This document shows positions 35,240 to 44,877 of a stretch of 64,000 nucleotides of DNA, piece after piece. Both the position numbers and the translations under genes were made by a program. The notes beneath the pieces were generated by a model. It saw only the letters and a program-made list of their open reading frames with translations. It was not told where the DNA came from and made no database searches. The first letter of the stretch is position 1; each line of letters starts with the position of its first letter. This DNA is from TTA-H9 sp002071415 (GTDB lineage: Bacteria; Bacteroidota; Bacteroidia; Bacteroidales; TTA-H9): the NCBI GenBank assembly GCA_035411425.1, contig DAONSX010000001.1, forward strand, positions 62,001 through 126,000. Direction: 5' to 3'.

Positions 35240-35562
35240 GGATAACCCTGTTCATATTGAATCGCTTTGCAGCTTGTCATTCGATTCGATGTTTTCTTGT
35301 AAAATATTCAATAATAATTTCGGTGCTCGAAAGAAGTTAACCGTGCTCAATATTTGTACAACTTTCAATTTCATATTTATCTTTCACCGATCTTCATCCT
35401 CTCGTTTCTATGTAAAACAAATCCACTTTTGTTATAGTTTGGCCAAGTTCCTACTTTTGCGGATGAATAGGACAGAAACTGATTCGAACCTTAATTTTTT
35501 GGGTTGAAGCATTGAAAATTCTATAATAAGTATTATCGGATTGTATTGATCAGGAAAAAGTT
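35240..35562. other. Intergenic stretch before the symporter gene
   Basis: 323 bp. A 77-codon frame (35274-35507) has no recognisable motif and spans the promoter below; not called as a gene. No hairpin terminator recognised. Confidence 0.5.
35428..35459 (+). promoter_or_regulatory. Full promoter: TTTG (-33), 20 bp, TACTTTTG (-7)
   Basis: TTTG at 35428-35431 and TACTTTTG at 35452-35459, spacing 20 bp, the consensus of Bacteroidetes primary-sigma promoters. Leader to the symporter ATG ~97 nt. Confidence 0.65.
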
Positions 35563-36843
35563 ATGATAAAACGAATTCCTCTATATGTCAAAATATTAGC
35601 AGGTCTCGCCATTGGAATTTTTGTCGGTATTATTGCTGTAATTACCAATAGCGGTGGGTTTATTATCGATTATGTAAAACCATTTGGAACGATCTTTTTA
35701 AATCTTTTGAAATTGATTGCCATTCCATTGATTTTTACTTCATTGGTTTCAGGTATAGCCGGATTATCCAATATTAAGAAGTTTTCTACATTAGGAGTAC
35801 AAACCTTCGTTCTATATATTGTAACTACTGTTATTGCAGTATGTATCGGGTTGGGATTGGTGAATTTGATCCGTCCTGGTGATTATTTTTCGGAAGGCAA
35901 ACGTTCTGAAATGATGGCAAAATATGGCCAGTCTATTTCCATCGATGAGAAGAATGTTCAAAATCTCGGACACAGATCCCCTTTACAATTTTTAGTGGAT
36001 ATGGTACCTGAAAACATCGTGGATGCAGCTTCAAGCAATACTTCCATGTTGCAAATCATCGTATTTGCCGTGCTTTTTGGATTGGCCTTGATCAGCATTA
36101 ATGAGCAATTTTCCGAACCTGTAAAGAAGTTTATTGTTGGGCTCAATGAAGTCATACTTAAAATTGTCGATTTTATCATGCTGATAGCCCCGATAGGGGT
36201 CTTAGCCTTAATGGCCGGCTTGATAGTAGACGTTATAGGAAAAGATGCAGCCGAAGGAATTCAGCTTTTTGTTTCACTTGGCCTATATTTTTTGACGGTG
36301 CTGGTAGGCATTTTCATTATTATCATCTTGATATACCCTTCCATTTTAAGGATCTTTGTCAAGGTGTCATTCAGGCAGTTTTACAAAGCAATTTTTCCGG
36401 CTCAACTGGTTGCATTTTCCACGAGTTCGAGTGCTGCTACTCTGCCTGTAACTATGGAACAAGTCGAAAAAGAATTGGGCATAGATAGAGAGATAACGAG
36501 TTTTGTGCTTCCCCTTGGGGTAACTATCAACATGGATGGTACAAGCCTGTATCAAGCAATCGCTTCCATATTTATTGCACAAGTCATGGGAATAGATCTC
36601 TCTCTAAGTCAAATGCTGACCGTTCTCATCATGGCTGTAATGGCTTCAATAGGCTCTGCAGGAGTTCCAGGAGCAGGAATGGTGATGTTGATTGTGATAT
36701 TGAACAGTATAGGAATCCCGGCAGAAGGTTTAGCACTAATTATCGCGATAGACCGTCCTCTCGATATGTTCAGAACCGTTGTGAACGTTACCGGTGATGC
36801 CATGATAGCTACTCTTCTGGGAAAGAACAGAAAAATTACCTAA
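35563..36843 (+). CDS. Dicarboxylate/amino acid:cation symporter (DAACS family)
   Basis: 426 residues, polytopic inner-membrane transporter. The re-entrant serine-rich loop AFSTSSSAATLPVTMEQVEKELG lies near 285-307; the substrate/Na+ motif LPLGVTINMDGTSLYQA near 312-328; GSAGVPGAGMVML near 365; DRPLDMFRTVVNVTGDA near 405. These are the GltP/GltPh signatures. Likely takes up glutamate, aspartate or C4-dicarboxylates with H+ or Na+; which one is not decidable. Monocistronic. Confidence 0.93.
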   Translation: MIKRIPLYVKILAGLAIGIFVGIIAVITNSGGFIIDYVKPFGTIFLNLLKLIAIPLIFTSLVSGIAGLSNIKKFSTLGVQTFVLYIVTTVIAVCIGLGLVNLIRPGDYFSEGKRSEMMAKYGQSISIDEKNVQNLGHRSPLQFLVDMVPENIVDAASSNTSMLQIIVFAVLFGLALISINEQFSEPVKKFIVGLNEVILKIVDFIMLIAPIGVLALMAGLIVDVIGKDAAEGIQLFVSLGLYFLTVLVGIFIIIILIYPSILRIFVKVSFRQFYKAIFPAQLVAFSTSSSAATLPVTMEQVEKELGIDREITSFVLPLGVTINMDGTSLYQAIASIFIAQVMGIDLSLSQMLTVLIMAVMASIGSAGVPGAGMVMLIVILNSIGIPAEGLALIIAIDRPLDMFRTVVNVTGDAMIATLLGKNRKIT

Positions 36844-37184
36844 ATATGTAATCGAAATGCAAGTTGAGCGGTACCCATTGCGGAATGAGGATTATGGAGC
36901 TCACGGCAAGATTCTTTGATGATCTTTTTGCTTTAGGTATTTATTCTCTGTAATTCTTTATACCTTCTCTGGTGTTCCTCTTATGAAAAAACACCGGTTG
37001 TTTGACAAATGTGAGTTTACCTCAAAAGCCAAAGCAAAGAAAGAATAAAATAATTTGTAGTTCTGAATTTTAATTATGAAGACAAAAATGGTGATGGGTT
37101 TTGAAGGTCGCTCCCTATAATAGTTTTCCTAAAGATTTGAATGAAGCAATTGATTAACAGTTTAATACCCCTAATTCAGTAAAA
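36844..37184. other. Intergenic stretch between convergent genes
   Basis: 341 bp of AT-rich DNA between the symporter and the convergent kinase gene. Only a weak 6-bp hairpin (GGTGTT/AACACC, 36971-36995) was seen. No gene recognised. Confidence 0.5.
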
Positions 37185-38261
37185 TCATTTTACATACTGA
37201 GATATTATTTGCTCTATTTCAGGTTCTCTTTCTTTAAAATCATAATACAGCGCAAACTGTGCCTTTGCTCTTTGAAGGTTATGTTGAGGATGATCTATCT
37301 TAAAATAAATATCGTCATTCAGATAATCGGTAAGAAAACGCAATGCAATAATAAATGTCATGTGAGCCGGGGCATGAGGCAAACCCATGATTTCGTCGGT
37401 ATTCATAATTTTTTTAACACAGGGCAAATAACCTTGACAGTAAGCCTTCAATAAATCCAAATCGCAATGAACCGATGTGCTGTCGGGTTCATCTTCGTAG
37501 AAAGGATTGGCTGTGGTGCGCAAGGCATCGCCAAAATCGTGTAAAAAACTACCTGGCATCATTGTATCTAGATCGATCATGCAGATTCCTCTTAAATGAT
37601 TATCAAAGAGAACATTATTGATTTTAGGGTCATTGTGCACAATTCTTTTTCGAGTATGGGGACTGTAGATTTTTCTTGAGAATATAAGTTCATCATCGCA
37701 GGCAATGTCGACGATTTGAATCAAAGCGTTGGCCTGGCTCAAACGATGAGTGGATGCTTTCCCCTTTGCAATCAGGAATTCCCTCCACCGACTGTCGAGA
37801 TTATGAAAATTCGGTAAAATCGTATGAAGCTGCTCAACCGGAAAATCCTTGAGCAAATAATGGAAGTCTCCCAGTACTTTACCGGCTTCAAAAGCCATTG
37901 AGGGAGATAATGCCATATCGTAAGTCTTGGAATTGGGCACTCTTTCCATTACCCTCCAGTATTGGCCTTGATCATCGTGATAGAAGGATTTTCCTTCCAA
38001 AGTTTGAATTATCCGAACAGTCAAATCTTCGGGTGAGGAATTTTTCGAAATATATCGAGTTACTTTGAAAATATTATCCATAAGGGCAGCCACATCAGGG
38101 AAAACCTTATGGTTGATGCATTGAAATATAAAGCATTGATTATCCGTATCCACACGAAAAGTCTGGTGGATATGGCCCGAACCAAAAGGCCGAACCATCG
38201 AGCAGCTTTTATCGAGGCCAAAAGCAACGAATACCTCGCCGGGTATCTTTATTAATCCCAT
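37185..38261 (-). CDS. APH-fold sugar kinase, N-acetylhexosamine 1-kinase-like
   Basis: 358 residues of the phosphotransferase (APH) family. The catalytic loop is VHNDPKINNVLFD and the metal loop MIDLDTMMPG, the pattern of NahK-type anomeric kinases. N-terminal GSGHIHQTFRV is the nucleotide loop. It overlaps the nucleotidyltransferase gene by 10 bp and lies downstream of a sugar permease, which together suggest direct C1 phosphorylation of an imported hexosamine or related sugar. Antibiotic phosphorylation is unlikely in this context. Substrate is inferred. Confidence 0.82.
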   Translation of the reverse strand: MGLIKIPGEVFVAFGLDKSCSMVRPFGSGHIHQTFRVDTDNQCFIFQCINHKVFPDVAALMDNIFKVTRYISKNSSPEDLTVRIIQTLEGKSFYHDDQGQYWRVMERVPNSKTYDMALSPSMAFEAGKVLGDFHYLLKDFPVEQLHTILPNFHNLDSRWREFLIAKGKASTHRLSQANALIQIVDIACDDELIFSRKIYSPHTRKRIVHNDPKINNVLFDNHLRGICMIDLDTMMPGSFLHDFGDALRTTANPFYEDEPDSTSVHCDLDLLKAYCQGYLPCVKKIMNTDEIMGLPHAPAHMTFIIALRFLTDYLNDDIYFKIDHPQHNLQRAKAQFALYYDFKEREPEIEQIISQYVK

Positions 38262-39166
38262 AGAGGCTCTGGATAATACCCCTCACTTACCAGTTTTCGG
38301 AGATTTTCGACGACTTTTGAGCGATCTTCCTGATAAGTGATACCAAACCACTGTTCGTTAACCGTGAGTACTTTGAATCGAGCCTTCCCGGTCGAGATAA
38401 GATGATCGGCTACTGAGGGAATATAAAATTCCGCACTTGTTGAATGATGGTTTTCCTTTAAGAATTCGAGGAAAAGCCTTTCGAAATCTTGAAATATCTC
38501 CGGGCAGAAAGCCCATGTATTCATCGAAACAATGGTATCGCCCGGTAAAAACACTAAATCACCTCCCGAATTGGGGTAGGCATAACCCCCATGTGTTTTA
38601 TGAATTTGGTGAGTTTCAATAATTTTTTTCAGATAGCCATTGGAATCTATCTGGCAAATTCCTCTGGAAACACCGCCATAATCCGATAATGTTCTTGAGA
38701 GGTAGTAGCCAACAAGTGCATATTCAGGAATAGAAGAACTTCGGGGTTTGCTAAAAAAGTCTATTACGGCCTGATAAGCTCCTGGCCCATAGAAATCATC
38801 GGAATTGATTACGGCAAAAGGCTCGTTTATTTTGTCTTTAGCCATCAAAACCGCATGACCAGTTCCCCAAGGTTTATTTCTTCCTACTGGAACCGTATAA
38901 CCTGGAGGTAAATTTTCGAGTTCTTGATATATGTAATCTACTTCCATTTTTCCTTTATATCTGTCGTGGAAAAAGTTAGTAAACTCTTTTTCGATTTGTT
39001 TACGAATTATGAAGATCACTTTCCCAAAACCCGCTCTCATGGCATCGAAAACGCTGAAGTCAATAATAGTTTCACCATGAGGCCCAAGCGGATCGAGTTG
39101 TTTTAAACCACCGTAGCGGCTTCCTATTCCTGCCGCAAGAACCAATAATGTTGGTTTTGTTTTCAT
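38252..39166 (-). CDS. Sugar-1-phosphate nucleotidyltransferase
   Basis: 304 residues from ATG 39166; the ORF can be extended upstream but that part overlaps the permease end and is not family-like. LAAGIGSRYGGLKQLDPLGPHGETIIDFS is a variant G-x-G-x-R nucleotide loop typical of this Bacteroidetes group. The sugar/metal site is NSDDFYG. Probably activates the sugar 1-phosphate made by the overlapping kinase to a UDP- or dTDP-sugar. Middle gene of the operon. Confidence 0.85.
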   Translation of the reverse strand: MKTKPTLLVLAAGIGSRYGGLKQLDPLGPHGETIIDFSVFDAMRAGFGKVIFIIRKQIEKEFTNFFHDRYKGKMEVDYIYQELENLPPGYTVPVGRNKPWGTGHAVLMAKDKINEPFAVINSDDFYGPGAYQAVIDFFSKPRSSSIPEYALVGYYLSRTLSDYGGVSRGICQIDSNGYLKKIIETHQIHKTHGGYAYPNSGGDLVFLPGDTIVSMNTWAFCPEIFQDFERLFLEFLKENHHSTSAEFYIPSVADHLISTGKARFKVLTVNEQWFGITYQEDRSKVVENLRKLVSEGYYPEPLWD

Positions 39167-39212
39167 CGCTATGGATATTGAAAATGATGGTTCGAAATTA
39201 ATAAAAAACTTA

Positions 39213-40487
39213 TTACCAATTTTTGATTTTATGCAAACGCAATGCATATAACCATATAATGAGGTAACAAGGGATCAGAATGATGTAAGCAAAATTAGGA
39301 TCGAACATATCGGACAACTTACCCCAGGCTAAAGGCAAAATTGCTCCGCCGGCTATAGCCATTATCAATAAAGCTGAACCAGTTTTAATGTAACGTCCAA
39401 GACCATGCAACGCAAGTGGCCAAACTGCCGGCCAAACCAATGCATTGGCGAGCCCCAGCAAGGCTACGAAAATAATAGAAACATAACCATCGGTAAGTAA
39501 AATCAGGATACTGAAGGCTAATCCTAAAAGACCCGATACCTGCAGAGCCTTTTCTTGTGTTATATATTTTGGAATCAATATAATACCTAAGATATACCCC
39601 AATATCATCGATAACATAGTATAGGTTGTAAAGGCTTTTGCCACTTCCATTTTAATGCCGAGCGACAGGCCATATCGAATGATAGTATCACCGGCTATCA
39701 CTTCTGCTCCTACGTAGAAAAATAAAGTTAGTACCCCTAATACCAGATTGGGAAATTGTAAGATATTGGTTTTATTTGAATTAAGTATGGAAGTTCCTTC
39801 ATCCTCCTGTTCGGTTTCTATCTCGGGTAGTGGAGAAAATCGTATCATAAAGCCCATCAACACCAAAACTACCGTCATTACGATGTAAGGATTGATCACC
39901 CGACGAGCTAAACCATCGAGTGCAGCAATACGTTCCTGAACGTCCAATGTGGAAAGGTTTCTGATGAATTCATCCCCATCATTCAAAATAAAATAGGCAA
40001 GAATCAGTGGTGCGATGGCTCCGGCAAGTTTATTGGCAATTCCCATGATACTTATGCGACTGGCAGCACTTTCTACAGGTCCAATGATGGTAATGTAAGG
40101 ATTAGAAGCCGTTTGCAACAAGGCCAAACCGGCTCCCATAATAAACAATCCTGTCAGAAAAATACCATAAGTGCGAGTTAAGGCTGCAGGAATAAAAATA
40201 AGAGTTCCAATCGCCATTACCCACAACCCCACCATCATTCCGTTGCGGAAACCAGTCTTCTTGAGTACCCACGACGATGGCAAAGCCATGATTGTGTAGG
40301 AAATATAAAAACTGAAAGTGACGAATAAGGCTTGAAAATCACTGAGATTACAAGCAATTTTCAAATAGGGTATTAATATCCCATTGAGCCAGGTAACGAA
40401 ACCAAATATAAAAAACAATGCACCAATAATACTGATGCTCAATCTATAACTCGATTTGTTTGTTGTTGTAGGAGCAGAATTGACCAT
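39213..40487 (-). CDS. Sugar MFS permease, FHS (FucP) family
   Basis: 424 residues, 12 predicted helices. The N-terminal FFIFGFVTWLNGILIPYLK is the FHS signature seen in FucP and glucose/galactose transporters; GAGLALLQTASNPYIT follows in helix 4. H+-coupled hexose import. It lies 46 bp upstream of the nucleotidyltransferase and kinase genes, and the three form a likely uptake-and-activation operon. Substrate candidates are GlcNAc, GalNAc or galactose. Confidence 0.88.
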   Translation of the reverse strand: MVNSAPTTTNKSSYRLSISIIGALFFIFGFVTWLNGILIPYLKIACNLSDFQALFVTFSFYISYTIMALPSSWVLKKTGFRNGMMVGLWVMAIGTLIFIPAALTRTYGIFLTGLFIMGAGLALLQTASNPYITIIGPVESAASRISIMGIANKLAGAIAPLILAYFILNDGDEFIRNLSTLDVQERIAALDGLARRVINPYIVMTVVLVLMGFMIRFSPLPEIETEQEDEGTSILNSNKTNILQFPNLVLGVLTLFFYVGAEVIAGDTIIRYGLSLGIKMEVAKAFTTYTMLSMILGYILGIILIPKYITQEKALQVSGLLGLAFSILILLTDGYVSIIFVALLGLANALVWPAVWPLALHGLGRYIKTGSALLIMAIAGGAILPLAWGKLSDMFDPNFAYIILIPCYLIIWLYALRLHKIKNW

Positions 40488-41065
40488 ATTTTATGATATC
40501 GATGGGGTTGATTTATATTGATTTATTGATATTCTGAATAGTATGAGAATCAATTCATTTATAAAAATGAACTTTCGAGTGCAAAGAGAAATATAAAATC
40601 GAAACAATTATACTGTCCAAAACTAATCTCATAAAGTTGAAAGAAGAATCTGGAAATGCTGGAAATAATAGAAGAATGGCAATGAGAATATGAACCGGGT
40701 ATATCATATTGAATTTCATTGGAATAAATCGGGAAACCTGCGGTTGGGAATATTCATAATGAGGTGGTTTTGTATTTCGATAAAGATGAGTAGTTTTCAA
40801 ATGAATCGGTTTTATCAATAAATATGATTTTTGCTTTGATTATTGAAAATGAATTTATTAGAATAATATTTCGCTTTATTGGGAAAAACGTTGCAATTTA
40901 TGTAAGTTTTAAAAACGAGAATATGCTTTGTCGAAAATTTTTCAGTACTCATCATGAGGTTTAACTCGAATCTTTTGGAAACAATTGACGTTGAAAGTGA
41001 AAGAATGAAATGGGGGAGTTAGGCAGAGGGGAGTCATAGAATAAAAATTAGGGCTTAACAATATA
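40488..41065. other. ~590 bp divergent intergenic region
   Basis: Between the divergent permease operon and aroC. An 87-codon minus-strand frame (40555-40818) has one hydrophobic stretch but no family resemblance and poor coding character. No repeat or RNA recognised apart from the aroC -7 element. Confidence 0.5.
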
Positions 41066-41073
41066 TATCTTTG
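41066..41073 (+). promoter_or_regulatory. -7 element (TATCTTTG) of aroC
   Basis: TAnnTTTG ending 5 nt before the ATG at 41079; the predicted transcript start falls on or beside the start codon. Confidence 0.55.
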
Positions 41074-41078
41074 CAAAT

Positions 41079-42179
41079 ATGACAGGAAATTCGTTTGGAA
41101 GATTTTTTCGTTTGTCGACCTTTGGCGAATCGCATGGTGAAGCCATTGGAGGTATTGTTGATGGATGCCCGGCGGGTGTCGAATGGAATGAGAAATTCAT
41201 TCAGAAAGAACTCGATAGAAGAAAGCCAGGTACTGGTTTTTCATCTTCTCCAAGGCAAGAACCTGACCATTTTGAGGTATTATCGGGAATTTATGAGGGG
41301 AAAACTACGGGCCAGCCCATTGCATTTCTTATCCGTAATATCGATCAAAGACCACAAGATTACGAACAGGCCGAGCAAATGATACGTCCGGGGCATGCCG
41401 ATTTTGCATGGAAACAGCGTTATGGCATTTTCGATCCTCGAGGCGGAGGAAGAGCTTCGGCCAGAGAAACTGCAGCCCGTGTAGCTGCGGGTGCCACAGC
41501 CAAGTTATTTCTGAAAAAATATGGCGTGCATATCAATGCTTACGTACTAGCCATTGGACCTATTCAAATGACAGAGAAAAACTGGCATCCTGTCGAAGAT
41601 ATCGAAGCCGATCCCTTGCGATGCCCACACAAGGAAACCTCCTCGAAAATGCAGGATTATCTGCAACAATTGAACGATGAAGGAGATACCGCAGGAGGTA
41701 TTATAAGATGTTTTGTGAGGAATTGTCCTGCAGGAATTGGCAATCCGGTATTCGACAAACTGCAGGCTGCTTTGGCTTATGCCATGATGAGCATTCCTGC
41801 TGCGAAAGGATTCGAATACGGCGAAGGATTTTCGGCTGCAAGCATGAAAGGTTCGCAACATAATGATACTCCAGAATTTAAGAATGGAAGTATTCATTTC
41901 GTTACTCATCATGCTGGCGGAATTTTGGGCGGAATCAGTACGGGGGACGATATAGTTTTCAATGTCGCTTTCAAACCTGTTTCGAGCATTGACAAACCTC
42001 AATTGACCGTAACTTACGAGGGTAAACCGGCTATCTATCAGCCTGGCGGACGCCATGATATTACTGTCGTGCCAAGAGCCGTACCTGTAGTCGAAGCTAT
42101 GGCTGCTCTGGTTATTGCCGATCAACTCATCGAATGGTTTGCACTTGGTAACTATTTACCAGAAAATCATTCCGATTAA
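41079..42179 (+). CDS. aroC: Chorismate synthase
   Basis: Last shikimate-pathway step, EPSP to chorismate, with reduced FMN. 366 residues. The three family signatures are present: GESHGEAIGGIVDGCPAG (16-33), the DPRGGGRASARETAARVAAG block (~120-140) and the C-terminal RHDITVVPRAVPVVEAM. Monocistronic in context; the promoter position suggests a leaderless message. Confidence 0.97.
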   Translation: MTGNSFGRFFRLSTFGESHGEAIGGIVDGCPAGVEWNEKFIQKELDRRKPGTGFSSSPRQEPDHFEVLSGIYEGKTTGQPIAFLIRNIDQRPQDYEQAEQMIRPGHADFAWKQRYGIFDPRGGGRASARETAARVAAGATAKLFLKKYGVHINAYVLAIGPIQMTEKNWHPVEDIEADPLRCPHKETSSKMQDYLQQLNDEGDTAGGIIRCFVRNCPAGIGNPVFDKLQAALAYAMMSIPAAKGFEYGEGFSAASMKGSQHNDTPEFKNGSIHFVTHHAGGILGGISTGDDIVFNVAFKPVSSIDKPQLTVTYEGKPAIYQPGGRHDITVVPRAVPVVEAMAALVIADQLIEWFALGNYLPENHSD

Positions 42180-42230
42180 TAAATTCAATATTAATTAATC
42201 AGATTAAGAAAACATTAAACACTTCTCACA

Positions 42231-44870
42231 ATGAAAAAGACAGGAAAAATAATTCTTATTGTTTTAATTTTCCTATTTATTTTGCTCCTTGCAATTCCTA
42301 TTCTTTTCAAGGGTCAAATAAAAGAGGCTATTCTTAAGAGTGCTTCTTCGATGATAGATGCAAAACTCGATTTCGGTAAGGTAAATCTATCATTAATAAA
42401 AAATTTTCCTAATCTAACCGTAAATGTCAATAAAATAAGTCTTTCGGGAATAAAGAATTTTGAAAATGATACTCTGGCTTTTGTCGGAAAGGCTTCAGTT
42501 ACTGTGGATGTATTTTCGGCTATTCATGGGAAAACATACGAGATAAAATCGGTTACGATTCGTCATCCTCGAATTTATCTGAAGGTTTTACCCGATAGTT
42601 CGGCCAACTGGAATATTTATCACCCGAGTGAAGATACGACTGCTCCCCGAAATTTTACCCTGAAACTGAAAAAGATTTACATCGAAGATGCCAGTTTAAT
42701 CTATGATGACCGCCTGCTGAATACTTTGGTCAAAGCAGAAGGAATAAATAGTGAGCTTTCGGGTGATTTGACTGCCGAAAGCACTTCATTACAAACTTTT
42801 ACCCTGATTAAAGACATTATGGTAGATTATGGCGGTATACGTTTCCTAAATAAAACAGAATGCGAATTGAAGGCAGAAGTTGACGCCAATCTCAAGGACA
42901 TGATTTTTACAATGAAAGATAATGAAGTTCGAATAAATCAACTGTTTTTAGGATTCGATGGTAAAGTTCAGATGATGGAAGAAGGGTATGGCCTCGACCT
43001 CAGTTTTTCGAGCCGGCAAACGAGTTTCAAAAACCTGCTTTCGATGGTGCCTTCTATTTATGCCAAGGATTTTGAAAAATTGACCGCTTCGGGCACAATG
43101 AAATTTCATGGAAAAATAAAAGGAATTTACGCTGATACATCATTCCCCTCTTATGATATTGTACTCGAGGTAAATGAAGGCAGATTTCAATACCCCAGCT
43201 TGCCTTCTGCTGTTGAAAACGTAGCTATTCGAGCCAATGTGGTCAATCCCGACGGGCAACCCAACAACCTGACTCTCGATCTCAGCCGTTTTCACCTTGA
43301 AATGGCTCATAACCCTATCGACCTGAAAGTTCTACTAAAAAACCCTATCAGCGATCCATGGATAAAAGCCGTCATCTTAGGAAGACTCGATCTGGCAGAA
43401 ATAAAGAATGTTTATCCACTTGGCATCAATCTTAAAGGTAGTATTAGAGCCGATCTATCGCTCGAAGGAAATATTTCTACTCTCGAAAAAGGAAACTTCG
43501 AAAATTTCGACGCTAAAGGCAGTTTGGTAATAGATGATTTATTCCTACCCGATACGTCTACCAAAAAAGATCTCAATATCTCAACGGCACGGCTTAACTT
43601 TTCACCCGCCTATCTGGAGCTTGCCAACTGTAAGATAAATATTGGAGCTAACGACATTGCCGCAAATGGAAAGGTAACCAACTATCTGGGATACCTCCTT
43701 CGAAATACCGACTTGAAAGCCAATCTGAACGTCAGTTCAAATCGCCTTAACCTTGATGAATTCGTGACTTCAGGCTCAAAAAGTCAGAATGATAAAACCC
43801 AATTAGGAATCATAGAAGTGCCAAAACGCATTGACTTTGCATTGAATGCCAATCTGAATCAAGTCGTGTTCGGTAAACTCGAAATGAATGATATAAGAGG
43901 TGAGATTCAGGTTAAAAATCAACAGGCTTTTCTGGATAATCTTTCTTTAAAAACATTGGGAGGCCTCATTACATTGAAGGGTTCTTACAATACGATAAAT
44001 CCTACCCATCCATGTATGGAATTGAACCTCAAGATAGAAAATATCGATATTCCACTCACGGCTTCGACTTTTGTGACTGTGCAGAAAATCACCCCTATAC
44101 TCGAAAATGTGAAGGGATTAGCCAGTGCTTCACTCAGTTTGAAAACCGATTTAGACCCCAATATGATTCCTGATTTGAATACACTTTCTTCGAGTGGAAC
44201 CATTCAAACAGGAAACCTAAAAATTTCGAACGTTGCAGCTTTGCAAAAATTAGATGACATACTCAAATTAAACCGTTTCAAAGAATTCGAAACCAACCCC
44301 TTATCATTGTTCTATCTCATCGAAAATGGAAAACTCAATATAAAACCTTTCGATTTAAAATCGGGAAATCTGATGGGAACGCTGGGCGGAAATGTTCTTA
44401 TTGCATCTCAAGAACTCGATCTTGATTTTATTATACAGATGCCAAGAAGTGAATTTGGAGGTGCAGCCAATAGCGTTCTCGAAGGATTGGTAAAACAAGC
44501 CAATCAAAAGGGAGCTAAAATCAAATTGGGAGAAACCGTCACGATACATGCCAAAATAACTGGACAAGCCAATAATCCAAAAATAAGTACTAATTTGGTA
44601 GAAAGTTCGAAGACGCTGGCCAGCGATATGAAAAAACAAGCCGAAGATGAATTCAATAAAAAGAAAATCGAAATAGAACAAAAAGCTCAGGCAGAATTGG
44701 AGGCCCAAAAACAAGCTGCCCAGGCCAGAATGAAACAGGAAGAAGAAAGACTTCGACAAGAAACCGAACAAAAGAAAAAACTACTCGAAGAAAAGGCCAA
44801 ACGTCAGGCCGACTCGCTCGAGAAAAAAGGGAAAGACGAGCTAAAAAAACGATTGAAGAAAGTCTTTTGA
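42231..44870 (+). CDS. AsmA-family envelope protein
   Basis: 879 residues. One N-terminal transmembrane helix (~5-25, IILIVLIFLFILLLAIPILF) followed by a long periplasmic beta-rich region of AsmA/DUF748 type (YEIKSVTIRHPRIYLKVLPDSSANWNIY) and an AsmA_2-like C-terminal part (LSSSGTIQTGNLKISNVAAL). The last ~75 residues form a highly charged coiled coil (KKKIEIEQKAQAE ...). AsmA-like proteins are proposed bridges for phospholipid transfer to the outer membrane. The coiled-coil tail is unusual. The DUF1848 gene starts 8 bp downstream. Confidence 0.88.
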   Translation: MKKTGKIILIVLIFLFILLLAIPILFKGQIKEAILKSASSMIDAKLDFGKVNLSLIKNFPNLTVNVNKISLSGIKNFENDTLAFVGKASVTVDVFSAIHGKTYEIKSVTIRHPRIYLKVLPDSSANWNIYHPSEDTTAPRNFTLKLKKIYIEDASLIYDDRLLNTLVKAEGINSELSGDLTAESTSLQTFTLIKDIMVDYGGIRFLNKTECELKAEVDANLKDMIFTMKDNEVRINQLFLGFDGKVQMMEEGYGLDLSFSSRQTSFKNLLSMVPSIYAKDFEKLTASGTMKFHGKIKGIYADTSFPSYDIVLEVNEGRFQYPSLPSAVENVAIRANVVNPDGQPNNLTLDLSRFHLEMAHNPIDLKVLLKNPISDPWIKAVILGRLDLAEIKNVYPLGINLKGSIRADLSLEGNISTLEKGNFENFDAKGSLVIDDLFLPDTSTKKDLNISTARLNFSPAYLELANCKINIGANDIAANGKVTNYLGYLLRNTDLKANLNVSSNRLNLDEFVTSGSKSQNDKTQLGIIEVPKRIDFALNANLNQVVFGKLEMNDIRGEIQVKNQQAFLDNLSLKTLGGLITLKGSYNTINPTHPCMELNLKIENIDIPLTASTFVTVQKITPILENVKGLASASLSLKTDLDPNMIPDLNTLSSSGTIQTGNLKISNVAALQKLDDILKLNRFKEFETNPLSLFYLIENGKLNIKPFDLKSGNLMGTLGGNVLIASQELDLDFIIQMPRSEFGGAANSVLEGLVKQANQKGAKIKLGETVTIHAKITGQANNPKISTNLVESSKTLASDMKKQAEDEFNKKKIEIEQKAQAELEAQKQAAQARMKQEEERLRQETEQKKKLLEEKAKRQADSLEKKGKDELKKRLKKVF

Positions 44871-44877
44871 AAAATTT

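Noticed and set aside
35274..35507. 77-codon frame between the FKBP array and the symporter
   Set aside because: No motif, and it spans a good promoter; better read as intergenic.
37185..38261. Aminoglycoside resistance kinase
   Set aside because: APH fold is shared, but the operon with a sugar permease and nucleotidyltransferase points to a sugar kinase.
40555..40818. 87-codon minus-strand frame upstream of aroC
   Set aside because: One hydrophobic patch but no family match, promoter or coding-like composition.
41547..42125. 192-codon minus-strand frame inside aroC
   Set aside because: Antisense to a highly conserved enzyme; typical long shadow frame.
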